A DNA stretch of 12,785 nucleotides from Candidatus Doudnabacteria bacterium (GTDB lineage: Bacteria; Patescibacteriota; Doudnabacteria; UBA920): NCBI GenBank assembly GCA_023245915.1, contig JAHFJK010000030.1, forward strand, positions 1 through 12,785, given 5' to 3'. Shown piece after piece: positions 1-5,207 of the stretch (the stretch's first letter is position 1; each line of letters starts with the position of its first letter). The notes beneath the pieces were generated by a model. It was not told where the DNA came from, made no database searches, and saw nothing but the letters and a program-made list of their open reading frames with translations. A program made the position numbers and the translations under genes.

Positions 1-230
1 GAGTTTAAGATCCTCTGTACGCTGTCGCCGTGCGGGTCCAAAAAGGCTACGCCATGGCCATTGCGAATATCCTGAATGACCATATTTTCCATGAGGCTAG
101 TTTTGCCCATGCCGGTTTTGCCCACGATGTACATATGACGGCGGCGGTCGTCGGTTTTAATGCCAAAAGGTACTTGCTTATTGCGGAAGTTGGTTTTGGC
201 AAAAACTGTAATTTTCTCTTGATTGTCCAT
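1..230 (-). CDS. VirD4/TraG/HerA-like P-loop ATPase, N-terminal part (runs off the left edge)
   Basis: The minus-strand frame from ATG at 230 stays open to the window edge, giving 76 codons. It contains a Walker A loop GKTGMGKT at residues 37-44 and, after about 20 residues, the strand FLDPHGD (63-69). This spacing is typical of the DUF87/HerA and VirD4/TraG families of hexameric DNA translocases or type IV secretion coupling ATPases, in which the segment after the P-loop reads like LDPHGD. The preceding membrane-protein gene ends 91 bases upstream on the same strand, which suggests a two-gene operon and a membrane-anchored complex. No Shine-Dalgarno sequence precedes the ATG. The substrate cannot be told from this fragment: DNA transfer, pilus function or chromosome processing are all possible. 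The family call is firm; the role is inference. Confidence 0.8.
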   Translation of the reverse strand, partial: MDNQEKITVFAKTNFRNKQVPFGIKTDDRRRHMYIVGKTGMGKTSLMENMVIQDIRNGHGVAFLDPHGDSVQRILN

Positions 231-257
231 ATTTAGTGAAAAATTAAAAAAATGATA

Positions 258-324
258 AAATTGACAAAAATAACCTGGGCGGTATTGTTTTAATTTTTAT
301 TATTTTTGTCATTTTTGTTCATTA
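258..324. repeat. Intergenic inverted word cluster A (TGACAAAAATAA)
   Basis: The 12-base word at 262-273 recurs perfectly inverted at 300-311 in the gap between the membrane-protein gene and the ATPase gene. A related partial copy (aatga / tcatt, 251-255 and 320-324) lies outside the arms. The arrangement matches clusters B, C and D, but with a different word. Confidence 0.75.
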
Positions 325-1692
325 ACCCTCTACCACTTCCCCAACCGGCAAATCTGCCGGCGGCCTGACAGTCTTGCTGGGCACGCTTTCCACATGGGCT
401 GGAGCCAATGTCCCTTCCGGAGTAATCGGGAAATGGAAAATAGTAGCAAGCTCTTCTGTGCTTAATAAAAATTTTGGTGAGCCAACGTAAATGCTCCGGG
501 CTTTGTAACCTTTTAAAAACCAATGCTTCCTGTGATTGGTTTTCCACTTGACTACCGGGTCTTCCAGAGAGGGCGAAAAATAAGGGTCAACTTTTGTCCA
601 GATACTCATGTCGGATTTCAGCGTATTATGAATTCCGGCCCCCCCGCCTGGACTTAAGTGCCTTATTGCCCCTATCAACTCAAATCGTCTACCCTTGTCA
701 TAGTCGTTCTTGGGGGCAATATAAAGCAGTCTGATTTTAGTGTTATAGCAAGCTTTGTTGAGTTTTTCTTGAATCAGGTTGACACGCTTTTTTTCTGATT
801 CAGTCATGCTTAGCCAATTGTTTTTTTGCTTTCTGCCTAATTCATCTTCGGTGGAGTTATGCCCTTCCCCAAGGCTAAAAATTTTTGCTTTATAACTAAA
901 TTTTGCAAACCAGTCAAACGGCTTAAGCAGCAGGCGTAAAAAACTAAGCTCGTGTGGAAGCGCTTCTCCAATAAGTTCCTTGACTTTTTTTACCGACCGC
1001 ATTTCCCACTCATCATTTTGGATGGGTTGAATTAAAATTTGCAAGGACAAAAATTCGTGGGGCTTAACCCGCTCCATTGTCTCAATTAAATTCGTTAAAG
1101 GATCAATAATTTTTTCTTCAGCGGCAGGATGTTCAAAATCTTTATAAGTTTTCATGGGGATAACGCTGTCCTCCGTCATTTTCCATTCCGTGCCGAAAAA
1201 ATCATATTCATTGTCATCTTGGTAGGGATTAAGCTTAAAATTTTCCATGTAGTCAGATATTTCCCGGATTTCAGCAGTTGGGTATTGGGAATAAAAAGCT
1301 GATTCGACTAAATGCTGCGACTTTTTGGGCGAGCGGATAATAAAAGACACCTTGCCCCCTAAGGATACGATTTCCAGCGCATACCAAAGCTGAAATTTAC
1401 CCTCGACAAACCTTTCCTGAAGAGTCAAATTCCTGTGCAGCACATGCATTTGCGCGAAAATATTTTCCACAGCCAGGGTGCTGACTCTGTTTTCTCTGGG
1501 TACTAAAATTTGTAAAAACACCCATGACGTGCTCCTGACAAATTGCCCTTGAATTTCTTCCACATATTCGCGCCAGAACATGACAATAAAACCAATAACA
1601 AAAAGCACCCAGCCGTAGTATTGAAATACGAACAGATAAGCTAAGTAAAAAATATCGCCAAAATTGGGCAGAAGGCTTTTTAAAAGTTGCAT
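322..1692 (-). CDS. Membrane-anchored protein of unknown function, partner of the VirD4-like ATPase
   Basis: The product has 456 residues. Residues about 13-41 are strongly hydrophobic and probably form one or two N-terminal membrane segments; the remaining 410 residues look soluble. No catalytic motif is recognised. The soluble part has mixed alpha/beta character with repeated LQILVP/LQILIQP-like strands near residues 60 and 220, which may mark two related halves. The C-terminus is rich in proline and valine. The TAA stop lies 91 bases before the P-loop ATPase gene on the same strand. In CPR genomes a long membrane protein often precedes a VirD4/TraG-like ATPase, so I infer a joint membrane complex. 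No Shine-Dalgarno sequence is seen before the ATG. The reading frame is certain; the function is unknown. Confidence 0.8.
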   Translation of the reverse strand: MQLLKSLLPNFGDIFYLAYLFVFQYYGWVLFVIGFIVMFWREYVEEIQGQFVRSTSWVFLQILVPRENRVSTLAVENIFAQMHVLHRNLTLQERFVEGKFQLWYALEIVSLGGKVSFIIRSPKKSQHLVESAFYSQYPTAEIREISDYMENFKLNPYQDDNEYDFFGTEWKMTEDSVIPMKTYKDFEHPAAEEKIIDPLTNLIETMERVKPHEFLSLQILIQPIQNDEWEMRSVKKVKELIGEALPHELSFLRLLLKPFDWFAKFSYKAKIFSLGEGHNSTEDELGRKQKNNWLSMTESEKKRVNLIQEKLNKACYNTKIRLLYIAPKNDYDKGRRFELIGAIRHLSPGGGAGIHNTLKSDMSIWTKVDPYFSPSLEDPVVKWKTNHRKHWFLKGYKARSIYVGSPKFLLSTEELATIFHFPITPEGTLAPAHVESVPSKTVRPPADLPVGEVVEG

Positions 1693-1707
1693 TTTTATTT
1701 CAGTTAC

Positions 1708-1787
1708 TTCTACTAAATACTAAATAATCCAAATACGAAACTGAAGATTGCCGCTTTAGTATTTAGATACTTTCGTATTTAGTAGAA
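1708..1787. repeat. Intergenic inverted word cluster B (GTATTTAG)
   Basis: A 13-base arm at 1708-1720 is perfectly inverted at 1775-1787. Inside, aaatacgaaa (1731-1740) is inverted at 1771-1780, and aaatactaaa (1715-1724) is inverted at 1755-1764. The core aaatac occurs at 1715 and 1731, and its complement gtattt at 1759 and 1775, so both halves have a 16-base period. The cluster fills the gap between the regulator gene and the membrane-protein gene. Confidence 0.8.
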
Positions 1788-2648
1788 TTACGCGAGAGCG
1801 TAAGCGTTTTTTCCTATTTTTTTAAACAGCGTTTTGTTGGACAGGCCGACTAAAATTGTGTTCTTTTTCACCATCCGGCGCTTTAAGACTTCTTCAATAA
1901 TTTTTTCTCTGGAAATAGGCTGAGACGCCTGTTTTAAAATTTCGGTAATGACTTCAGAAACCACACCCGGCTTATAACCCCATTCGGAAAGCGCGTAAAT
2001 GCCCCGGCCAATGAGCACAAACCGGGCATCTTTAATTAATTCGTTATGGACTGTTTCTTTGTAGGCTGAACGGGAATCAAATTTAGCTTTGTTAATCATT
2101 TCTGTGATAGTTCCGTAGTGTTCCGGCTTTTTGTGATGCTTCATGACCAAATAGGCCTTGTCGCCTACGTCTTTAGGCTTGACTTCCTTCCACAGGCTTA
2201 AACCCCAGTGACCAAAAACGTTTTTTTCAATCTCTACTGTCAACTCCAGATAATTTAAAATCACCCGGTCGGTAAGCTCATTTTTGTTAAGTTGATAAAA
2301 CTCTGTCTTTTTAAAATGCTCCAAAAATTCTTCCGCTGCCAAAGGCACGTTTTTTTCAGCTATAAGCTTTTTGCCTTGGCTGACAAACCCGTGCAAAAGC
2401 TCTTCTTTAAACAATACGCTTACCCAGGCTTTTTTATAGTTTTGGTGAATGAAATGGTCAAGTTCTTCAATTAGATGCAAAATAAAGATCAAAGCGTTGC
2501 GCTCTTTAGGATCGCTGATGTTTAAATGCAAAAGCAGGCTTTCTTCTGCAATTATTCTTCCGTGTTCTGTAATTACATCAAGCAAAAGCCTTTTGGTTTC
2601 CGTGAAGGATTGTTTTTGCAGGCTGGTTTTTTTTAAATTTTTAATCAA
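1788..2648 (-). CDS. HARE-HTH winged-helix regulator, main open part of a sigma-region-4/HARE gene
   Basis: This is the 286-codon open stretch downstream of an in-frame TGA at 2682-2684. The TTG at 2648 is only the first possible restart: the upstream frame is the same, and the 11 codons between TGA and TTG read TRERVRQIEKD, the recognition helix of sigma region 4. Residues 1-8 continue that helix. Residues about 163-226, ending in RFVLIGRGIYALSEWGY, match the HARE-HTH (HB1/ASXL/RpoE-delta-like) winged helix. Residues 229-286 form a second copy, with PISREKIIEEVL and a final GKNAYAL. Such sigma-4/HARE proteins are known as putative transcription regulators in CPR and Firmicutes genomes; their targets are unknown. 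The complete gene would have 360 codons. Whether this part is translated alone is uncertain. Confidence 0.75.
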   Translation of the reverse strand: MIKNLKKTSLQKQSFTETKRLLLDVITEHGRIIAEESLLLHLNISDPKERNALIFILHLIEELDHFIHQNYKKAWVSVLFKEELLHGFVSQGKKLIAEKNVPLAAEEFLEHFKKTEFYQLNKNELTDRVILNYLELTVEIEKNVFGHWGLSLWKEVKPKDVGDKAYLVMKHHKKPEHYGTITEMINKAKFDSRSAYKETVHNELIKDARFVLIGRGIYALSEWGYKPGVVSEVITEILKQASQPISREKIIEEVLKRRMVKKNTILVGLSNKTLFKKIGKNAYALA

Positions 2649-2681
2649 ATCCTTTTCAATCTGTCTGACCCGCTCGCGGGT

Positions 2682-2870
2682 TCAATTATGCTCCTTGCCA
2701 ATAGCCGCCAAAGTTTTGGCCTCACTGCCTTCCAAACCGTAGCGGAAAGCCAAAATTTTCCTGTCCCGCTCTTTAAGCAATTCCAAAACCTCTTTAACCA
2801 CTTCACTGGGGTTAAATTGGTTTAAACTTTCGGTTTGCTTGGTATGGATGATGGTATCAAGTATGCCCAT
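2682..2870 (-). CDS. Sigma-70 region 4 N-terminal fragment, cut by TGA inside the HTH
   Basis: These 62 codons hold sigma region 4.1 and the first half of the helix-turn-helix: LKERDRKILAFRYGLEG followed by TLAAIGKEHN, then TGA where sigma factors normally have V, I or L before TRERVRQIE. TTA (Leu) to TGA is a single base change. The fragment is followed in the same frame by the HARE-HTH stretch ending at 1788, so the two were one gene. The ATG at 2870 is well placed: a near-consensus promoter ends only ten bases upstream, so the transcript would be nearly leaderless. A 62-residue product would lack the DNA-contacting helix. I read the gene as interrupted, with readthrough as an alternative. 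Confidence 0.7.
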   Translation of the reverse strand: MGILDTIIHTKQTESLNQFNPSEVVKEVLELLKERDRKILAFRYGLEGSEAKTLAAIGKEHN

Positions 2871-2880
2871 AATTTAAGTT

Positions 2881-2910
2881 ATTATAGCACAACAAAACAT
2901 AACTTGTCAA
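2881..2910 (-). promoter_or_regulatory. Sigma-70 promoter of the sigma-4/HARE gene
   Basis: On the minus strand TTGACA (2910-2905) and TATAAT (2886-2881) are both perfect and separated by 18 bases, and TGC before TATAAT gives an extended -10. The ATG at 2870 begins ten bases after the -10 box, so transcription would start two to four bases before the start codon. Confidence 0.8.
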
Positions 2911-2949
2911 ACTTATGGTCAAATTATGGCTTGAATAAGCAAATTTTAA

Positions 2950-2955
2950 TATAAT
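2950..2955 (+). promoter_or_regulatory. Probable -10 box for ppnP
   Basis: TATAAT lies on the plus strand about 70 bases before the ppnP start. No good -35 box sits at 16-18 bases upstream (TTGAAT is only 13 bases away), so the call rests on the -10 hexamer and its position. The start would be divergent from the sigma-4/HARE promoter about 45 bases to the left. Confidence 0.45.
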
Positions 2956-2994
2956 ACCTACCCTTTACAAAACTCTCTCTCTCTGATAAGCTAA

Positions 2995-3017
2995 CCTGTC
3001 CACATTTGGACAGGAGG
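2995..3017 (+). promoter_or_regulatory. Leader hairpin overlapping the ppnP Shine-Dalgarno sequence
   Basis: CCTGTCC (2995-3001) pairs perfectly with GGACAGG (3008-3014) across a six-base loop. The Shine-Dalgarno AGGAGG occupies 3012-3017, so its first three bases are inside the stem. The start ATG follows six bases later. A CT repeat (2972-2984) lies further upstream in the leader. A role in limiting ribosome access is inference. Confidence 0.5.
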
Positions 3018-3023
3018 AATTCC

Positions 3024-3290
3024 ATGAAGCACAATTCTTATTTCGATGACAAGGTTCAAAGTCTGGGCTTCACCTACGATGGCGTTGACTGCACTGTGGG
3101 GGTGATCGAACCCGGTGAGTACGATTTTGGAATAGCAGGTCGCCCGGAGGCCATAACTCCCCTAGTCGGAGAACTGGTCATTAACGGAAAAAACTATACC
3201 ACCACAATGACTCGATTTATTCACGAAGGTGATACCATCAAGATCAAAACGGACGTACCTGCGGCATACCTTTGCCGCTATGGCGTTTAG
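3024..3290 (+). CDS. ppnP: Pyrimidine/purine nucleoside phosphorylase PpnP (YaiE/DUF1255 family)
   Basis: The 88-residue product matches the small cupin-like PpnP family along its whole length: YFDDKVQSLGF near the start (E. coli has YFSGKVKSIGF), then TVGVIEPGEYDFG, and the hallmark C-terminus YLCRY. E. coli PpnP (94 residues) splits several nucleosides to base plus ribose-1-phosphate, so the role here is nucleoside salvage in the cytoplasm. I chose the ATG at 3024 because AGGAGG lies six bases upstream and the family's N-terminus fits. A TTG at 3006 in the same frame lies inside the leader hairpin and is unlikely. It is one of only two plus-strand genes here, and both have a strong Shine-Dalgarno sequence, unlike most of their neighbours. 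A monocistronic unit is likely, since hairpin terminators follow directly. Confidence 0.88.
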   Translation: MKHNSYFDDKVQSLGFTYDGVDCTVGVIEPGEYDFGIAGRPEAITPLVGELVINGKNYTTTMTRFIHEGDTIKIKTDVPAAYLCRYGV

Positions 3291-3298
3291 ACAGGCTA

Positions 3299-3350
3299 CT
3301 GCGCCGGAGTTTCGACGAAAATCGGAACTACCGGCGCAGCAATTTCTTTT
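3299..3350 (+). terminator. Long hairpin after ppnP
   Basis: CTGCGCCGG (3299-3307) pairs with CCGGCGCAG (3331-3339). The stem continues inward through agtttcga (3308-3315) and tcggaact (3322-3329) with one G-T pair and one bulged base. That gives about 17 pairs around a six-base loop, followed by a T-rich stretch. It starts nine bases after the ppnP stop and is a good intrinsic terminator candidate. Confidence 0.65.
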
Positions 3351-3356
3351 AAATTT

Positions 3357-3385
3357 TAAAACCCCGCGCTTGGCGGGGATTTTTA
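3357..3385. terminator. Bidirectional intrinsic terminator
   Basis: CCCCGC (3362-3367) and GCGGGG (3373-3378) form a short GC-rich stem with a five-base loop, flanked by A residues on the left and ATTTTT on the right. This is the classical form of a terminator usable from both sides, placed between the convergent ppnP and hicA genes. Confidence 0.75.
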
Positions 3386-3400
3386 ATGGTTTGCATTTTA

Positions 3401-3430
3401 AAACTCCCGTACGCTGTAGCATGGGAGTTT
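3401..3430. terminator. Inverted repeat at the 3' end of hicBA
   Basis: aaactccc (3401-3408) pairs with gggagttt (3423-3430) around a 14-base loop. On the minus strand it lies at or just past the end of hicA and is followed by TTTTAAAA. It may end hicBA transcription, but the T-run is short. Confidence 0.45.
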
Positions 3431-3439
3431 AATAATTTT

Positions 3440-3667
3440 TCATAATTTCGTTTGCGTCATATCCGGGTTCTTCGGCCTGCTGGAGTTTTTTTTTAAGACA
3501 ATTTTCCAAAGGTGGGATTGTATAGTAATAAATTTTCCGCTTTTGGGATCTGTAAGTTTGTAATGCCCACCTTTGCCTCCGGAAGGGTCTAGAATAAATC
3601 CGACTTTTTGCAGGGCTTTAGCCAGTCTCTTTTGTGATACGTCGGACGGGAGACTAGGTGGTAGCAT
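3440..3667 (-). CDS. hicA: HicA-family mRNA interferase toxin, probably frameshifted near its C-terminus
   Basis: HicA toxins are small double-stranded-RNA-binding-like RNases that cut mRNA and are held inactive by HicB. The N-terminal half is typical: LPSDVSQKRLAKALQKVGF, then GGKGGHYKL with the catalytic-type histidine at residue 35, then DPKSGKFITI. After that the open frame (75 codons, TGA stop) becomes unlike the family. The frame offset by one base, from about 3527 down to a TAA at 3431-3429, reads TIPPLENCLKKKLQQ and ends GYDANEIMKNY. This restores the conserved TIP strand and a helical HicA-like tail. I infer a one-base deletion between about 3538 and 3516, or a sequence error there. 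The start ATG overlaps the end of hicB by 14 bases, indicating coupled translation. The family call is good; intactness is doubtful. Confidence 0.75.
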   Translation of the reverse strand: MLPPSLPSDVSQKRLAKALQKVGFILDPSGGKGGHYKLTDPKSGKFITIQSHLWKIVLKKNSSRPKNPDMTQTKL

Positions 3668-4004
3668 AAACTCTTTTTTGATTTACATTGGCGGTTTGGG
3701 TCAAGGGAGGGTGAAAAACAATCAAGTCGGGGTTGCAGTATCTGGACGGAACGCTAAAGGCGCTGAAAATGGCGTCTTTTAATTCTTTTTCCAATGCTTC
3801 CATTGTTTGGCCGGTAGCGGAAATATAGCCGCGGGGATAATCAACGGATTCGGCGTAAAAAAAATTTTGGCCGCCTTCTTCCTGCAGGCTGACATCAAAA
3901 TTCAGCCCGCGATGGCGAAGTTCAATCAGCAAGTCGCTGATTTTTTCCTGGGCATGGCTTGAAGAGGCTAAGTAAGATTTTATGCGTTGGATGAAATAAG
4001 ACAT
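3654..4004 (-). CDS. hicB: HicB-family antitoxin
   Basis: The 116-residue product precedes and overlaps hicA by 14 bases, the usual antitoxin-first order for this type of hicBA pair. Residues about 48-85 hold the HicB-like core: a FYAESVDYPRGYISATG strand-turn segment followed by the helix TMEALEKELKDAIFSAF. In known systems HicB binds HicA to block it and represses its own promoter. No clear C-terminal DNA-binding domain (ribbon-helix-helix or HTH) is visible; the last 30 residues are rich in proline and asparagine and look disordered. The N-terminal 45 residues are helical and not part of the usual core. No Shine-Dalgarno sequence and no good promoter were seen directly upstream, so readthrough from secDF is possible. 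Confidence 0.75.
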   Translation of the reverse strand: MSYFIQRIKSYLASSSHAQEKISDLLIELRHRGLNFDVSLQEEGGQNFFYAESVDYPRGYISATGQTMEALEKELKDAIFSAFSVPSRYCNPDLIVFHPPLTQTANVNQKRVYATT

Positions 4005-4016
4005 ATTTGTTCTAAT

Positions 4017-4181
4017 TTATTTATAGGCTGTTTGATCAATGCGCCGCGACAAATTTCTACTTACATCTTTTCTTTTCTTGACTATGTGCCTTTGGGCGAG
4101 TTGAAAAAAGGTCTGTTTTGGAGATGGTTTTAACCTGTTACCTTGAAAAGTAATAATAAATTTTTTAGTTTGTGTAACCAT
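4017..4181 (-). CDS. Possible small basic protein, 54 codons, between secF and hicB
   Basis: An ATG at 4181 opens 54 codons ending in TAA at 4019-4017. The product would be strongly basic, with segments such as RHIVKKRKDVSRNLSRR, and has no recognised motif. It is in the same frame as hicB, with only four codons between its stop and the hicB ATG. It has no Shine-Dalgarno sequence. It fills the 208-base gap between secF and hicB that otherwise holds nothing clear. It may be a real small gene, a lost N-terminal extension of hicB, or chance. Confidence 0.3.
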   Translation of the reverse strand: MVTQTKKFIITFQGNRLKPSPKQTFFQLAQRHIVKKRKDVSRNLSRRIDQTAYK

Positions 4182-4212
4182 AAATCAATACTATCAAAAA
4201 AGGCCTAAGCGG

Positions 4213-5106
4213 TCAAACACTCCTAGTCCTCCACTTCTGCCACAGCACCAAAACTGGCGACGCGATAAAAATGGAAGAGTATGTTCCAATAATGATGCCG
4301 ATAAAAAGGGCAAAGACGAACCAGCGAATGGTTTCGCCGCCGAATAATAACAGACTGAATAAAACAAATAGCACGGTTAGAGATGTGTTTAAAGACCTGA
4401 CTAATGTTTGCGCAATGCTGTGGTTGACAACAAACTCTATCCCCTGCCCGGGGTAGAGGCGTAAATTTTCTCTTATACGATCAAAGACTACGATTGTATC
4501 ATGAACTGAAAAACCCAATACCGTTAACATGGCGGTGACAAACAAACTGTCAACTTCCACCCCTTTAAAATGCCCAAGCAGGCTGAATACCCCAAGCACA
4601 AAGAGCAAATCGTGAAATAGCGCAATAACCGCAGCGCCTCCAAAACGCCAGGAGGTTACGGGCTTAGCAACCTTTCTAAAGGCGTAACCTATGTAGAAAA
4701 TAATGCCCAGAGAGACAAACAACAATTGCCAAAAAGCGCCGCGGGAAAGTTCTTTGCCAATTAACGGGCCAATTGAGTCATAATGCGTCTCTGTAAAGTC
4801 TCCGGCCTGTTTTTTTATTGCATCTAAAAGTTTTTGATGCTGCTCTTTTTCCAGGCTTTGGGTTTGGATAATCAAAGAATTATTTTGGGCTGTCTGGACC
4901 TGAAAATTACCCAGGTTTTGAGTTGCCACGGCGTTTCGAACTTTTGTTACCTCCGGCGGCTGGGTAAACTGCAGCTCCATCCTGCTGCCGCCTTTAAAAT
5001 CTATACCCAGTTTTAGGCCATAGAGGGAAAGCGAAACAATGCCGAACAGCAAAATTAGCCCGGAGACGACAAAGAAAAATTTTGAATATTTTAGAGTGTT
5101 AAACAT
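4213..5106 (-). CDS. secF: Protein translocase subunit SecF
   Basis: The 297-residue product is a typical SecF. It has an N-terminal membrane segment, the GIDFKGGS signature at residues 35-41, a short extracytoplasmic domain, and then five further membrane segments. Conserved family features are HD at 165-166 and GFSVHDTIVVFDRIRE (198-213), with the membrane aspartate at 203. SecD and SecF form an RND-like membrane complex that uses the proton (or sodium) gradient to help pull proteins out of the SecYEG channel. The gene follows secD after a 78-base spacer that holds inverted word cluster C, and no terminator is obvious, so co-transcription is likely. It ends in TGA at the expected family length, which shows that TGA is an ordinary stop in this genome. 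Confidence 0.96.
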   Translation of the reverse strand: MFNTLKYSKFFFVVSGLILLFGIVSLSLYGLKLGIDFKGGSRMELQFTQPPEVTKVRNAVATQNLGNFQVQTAQNNSLIIQTQSLEKEQHQKLLDAIKKQAGDFTETHYDSIGPLIGKELSRGAFWQLLFVSLGIIFYIGYAFRKVAKPVTSWRFGGAAVIALFHDLLFVLGVFSLLGHFKGVEVDSLFVTAMLTVLGFSVHDTIVVFDRIRENLRLYPGQGIEFVVNHSIAQTLVRSLNTSLTVLFVLFSLLLFGGETIRWFVFALFIGIIIGTYSSIFIASPVLVLWQKWRTRSV

Positions 5107-5111
5107 ATTGT

Positions 5112-5207
5112 GTGATGCGAAATTTGGAAATGCTAACTATGCAAAAATGCGAAATTAAAAGTTTGCATGTTAGCTATATTCGTATTATGTTCGCATGTTA
5201 GCATCAC
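5112..5207. repeat. Inverted word cluster C between secD and secF (GCATGTTAGC / ATGCGAAATT)
   Basis: gcatgttagc occurs at 5165-5174 and 5193-5202, with a near-perfect inverted copy gctaactatgc at 5132-5142. atgcgaaatt occurs at 5115-5124 and 5147-5156. The ends gtgatgc (5112-5118) and gcatcac (5201-5207) are inverted, as are atgctaac (5130-5137) and gttagcat (5197-5204). The right end covers the last seven codons and the stop of secD, so the repeat supplies part of its C-terminal tail. Confidence 0.8.

Noticed and set aside
290..547. 85-codon minus-strand ORF overlapping the end of the membrane-protein gene
   Set aside because: It lies in another frame of a conserved gene and its tail (NKNDKNNKN) merely translates the word repeat of cluster A.
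2682..2684. TGA recoded as glycine or tryptophan (genetic code 25 or 4) in this genome
   Set aside because: secF (4213-4215) and the aminopeptidase (7428-7430) end in TGA at the expected family length, so TGA is a normal stop. Neither Gly nor Trp is usual at the interrupted position.
2668..2684. Selenocysteine insertion at the TGA, because a hairpin follows it
   Set aside because: The stem has only six pairs and directly abuts the TGA, unlike a bacterial SECIS. It follows from the codons for TRERVR, and cysteine or selenocysteine has no known role at this place in sigma region 4.
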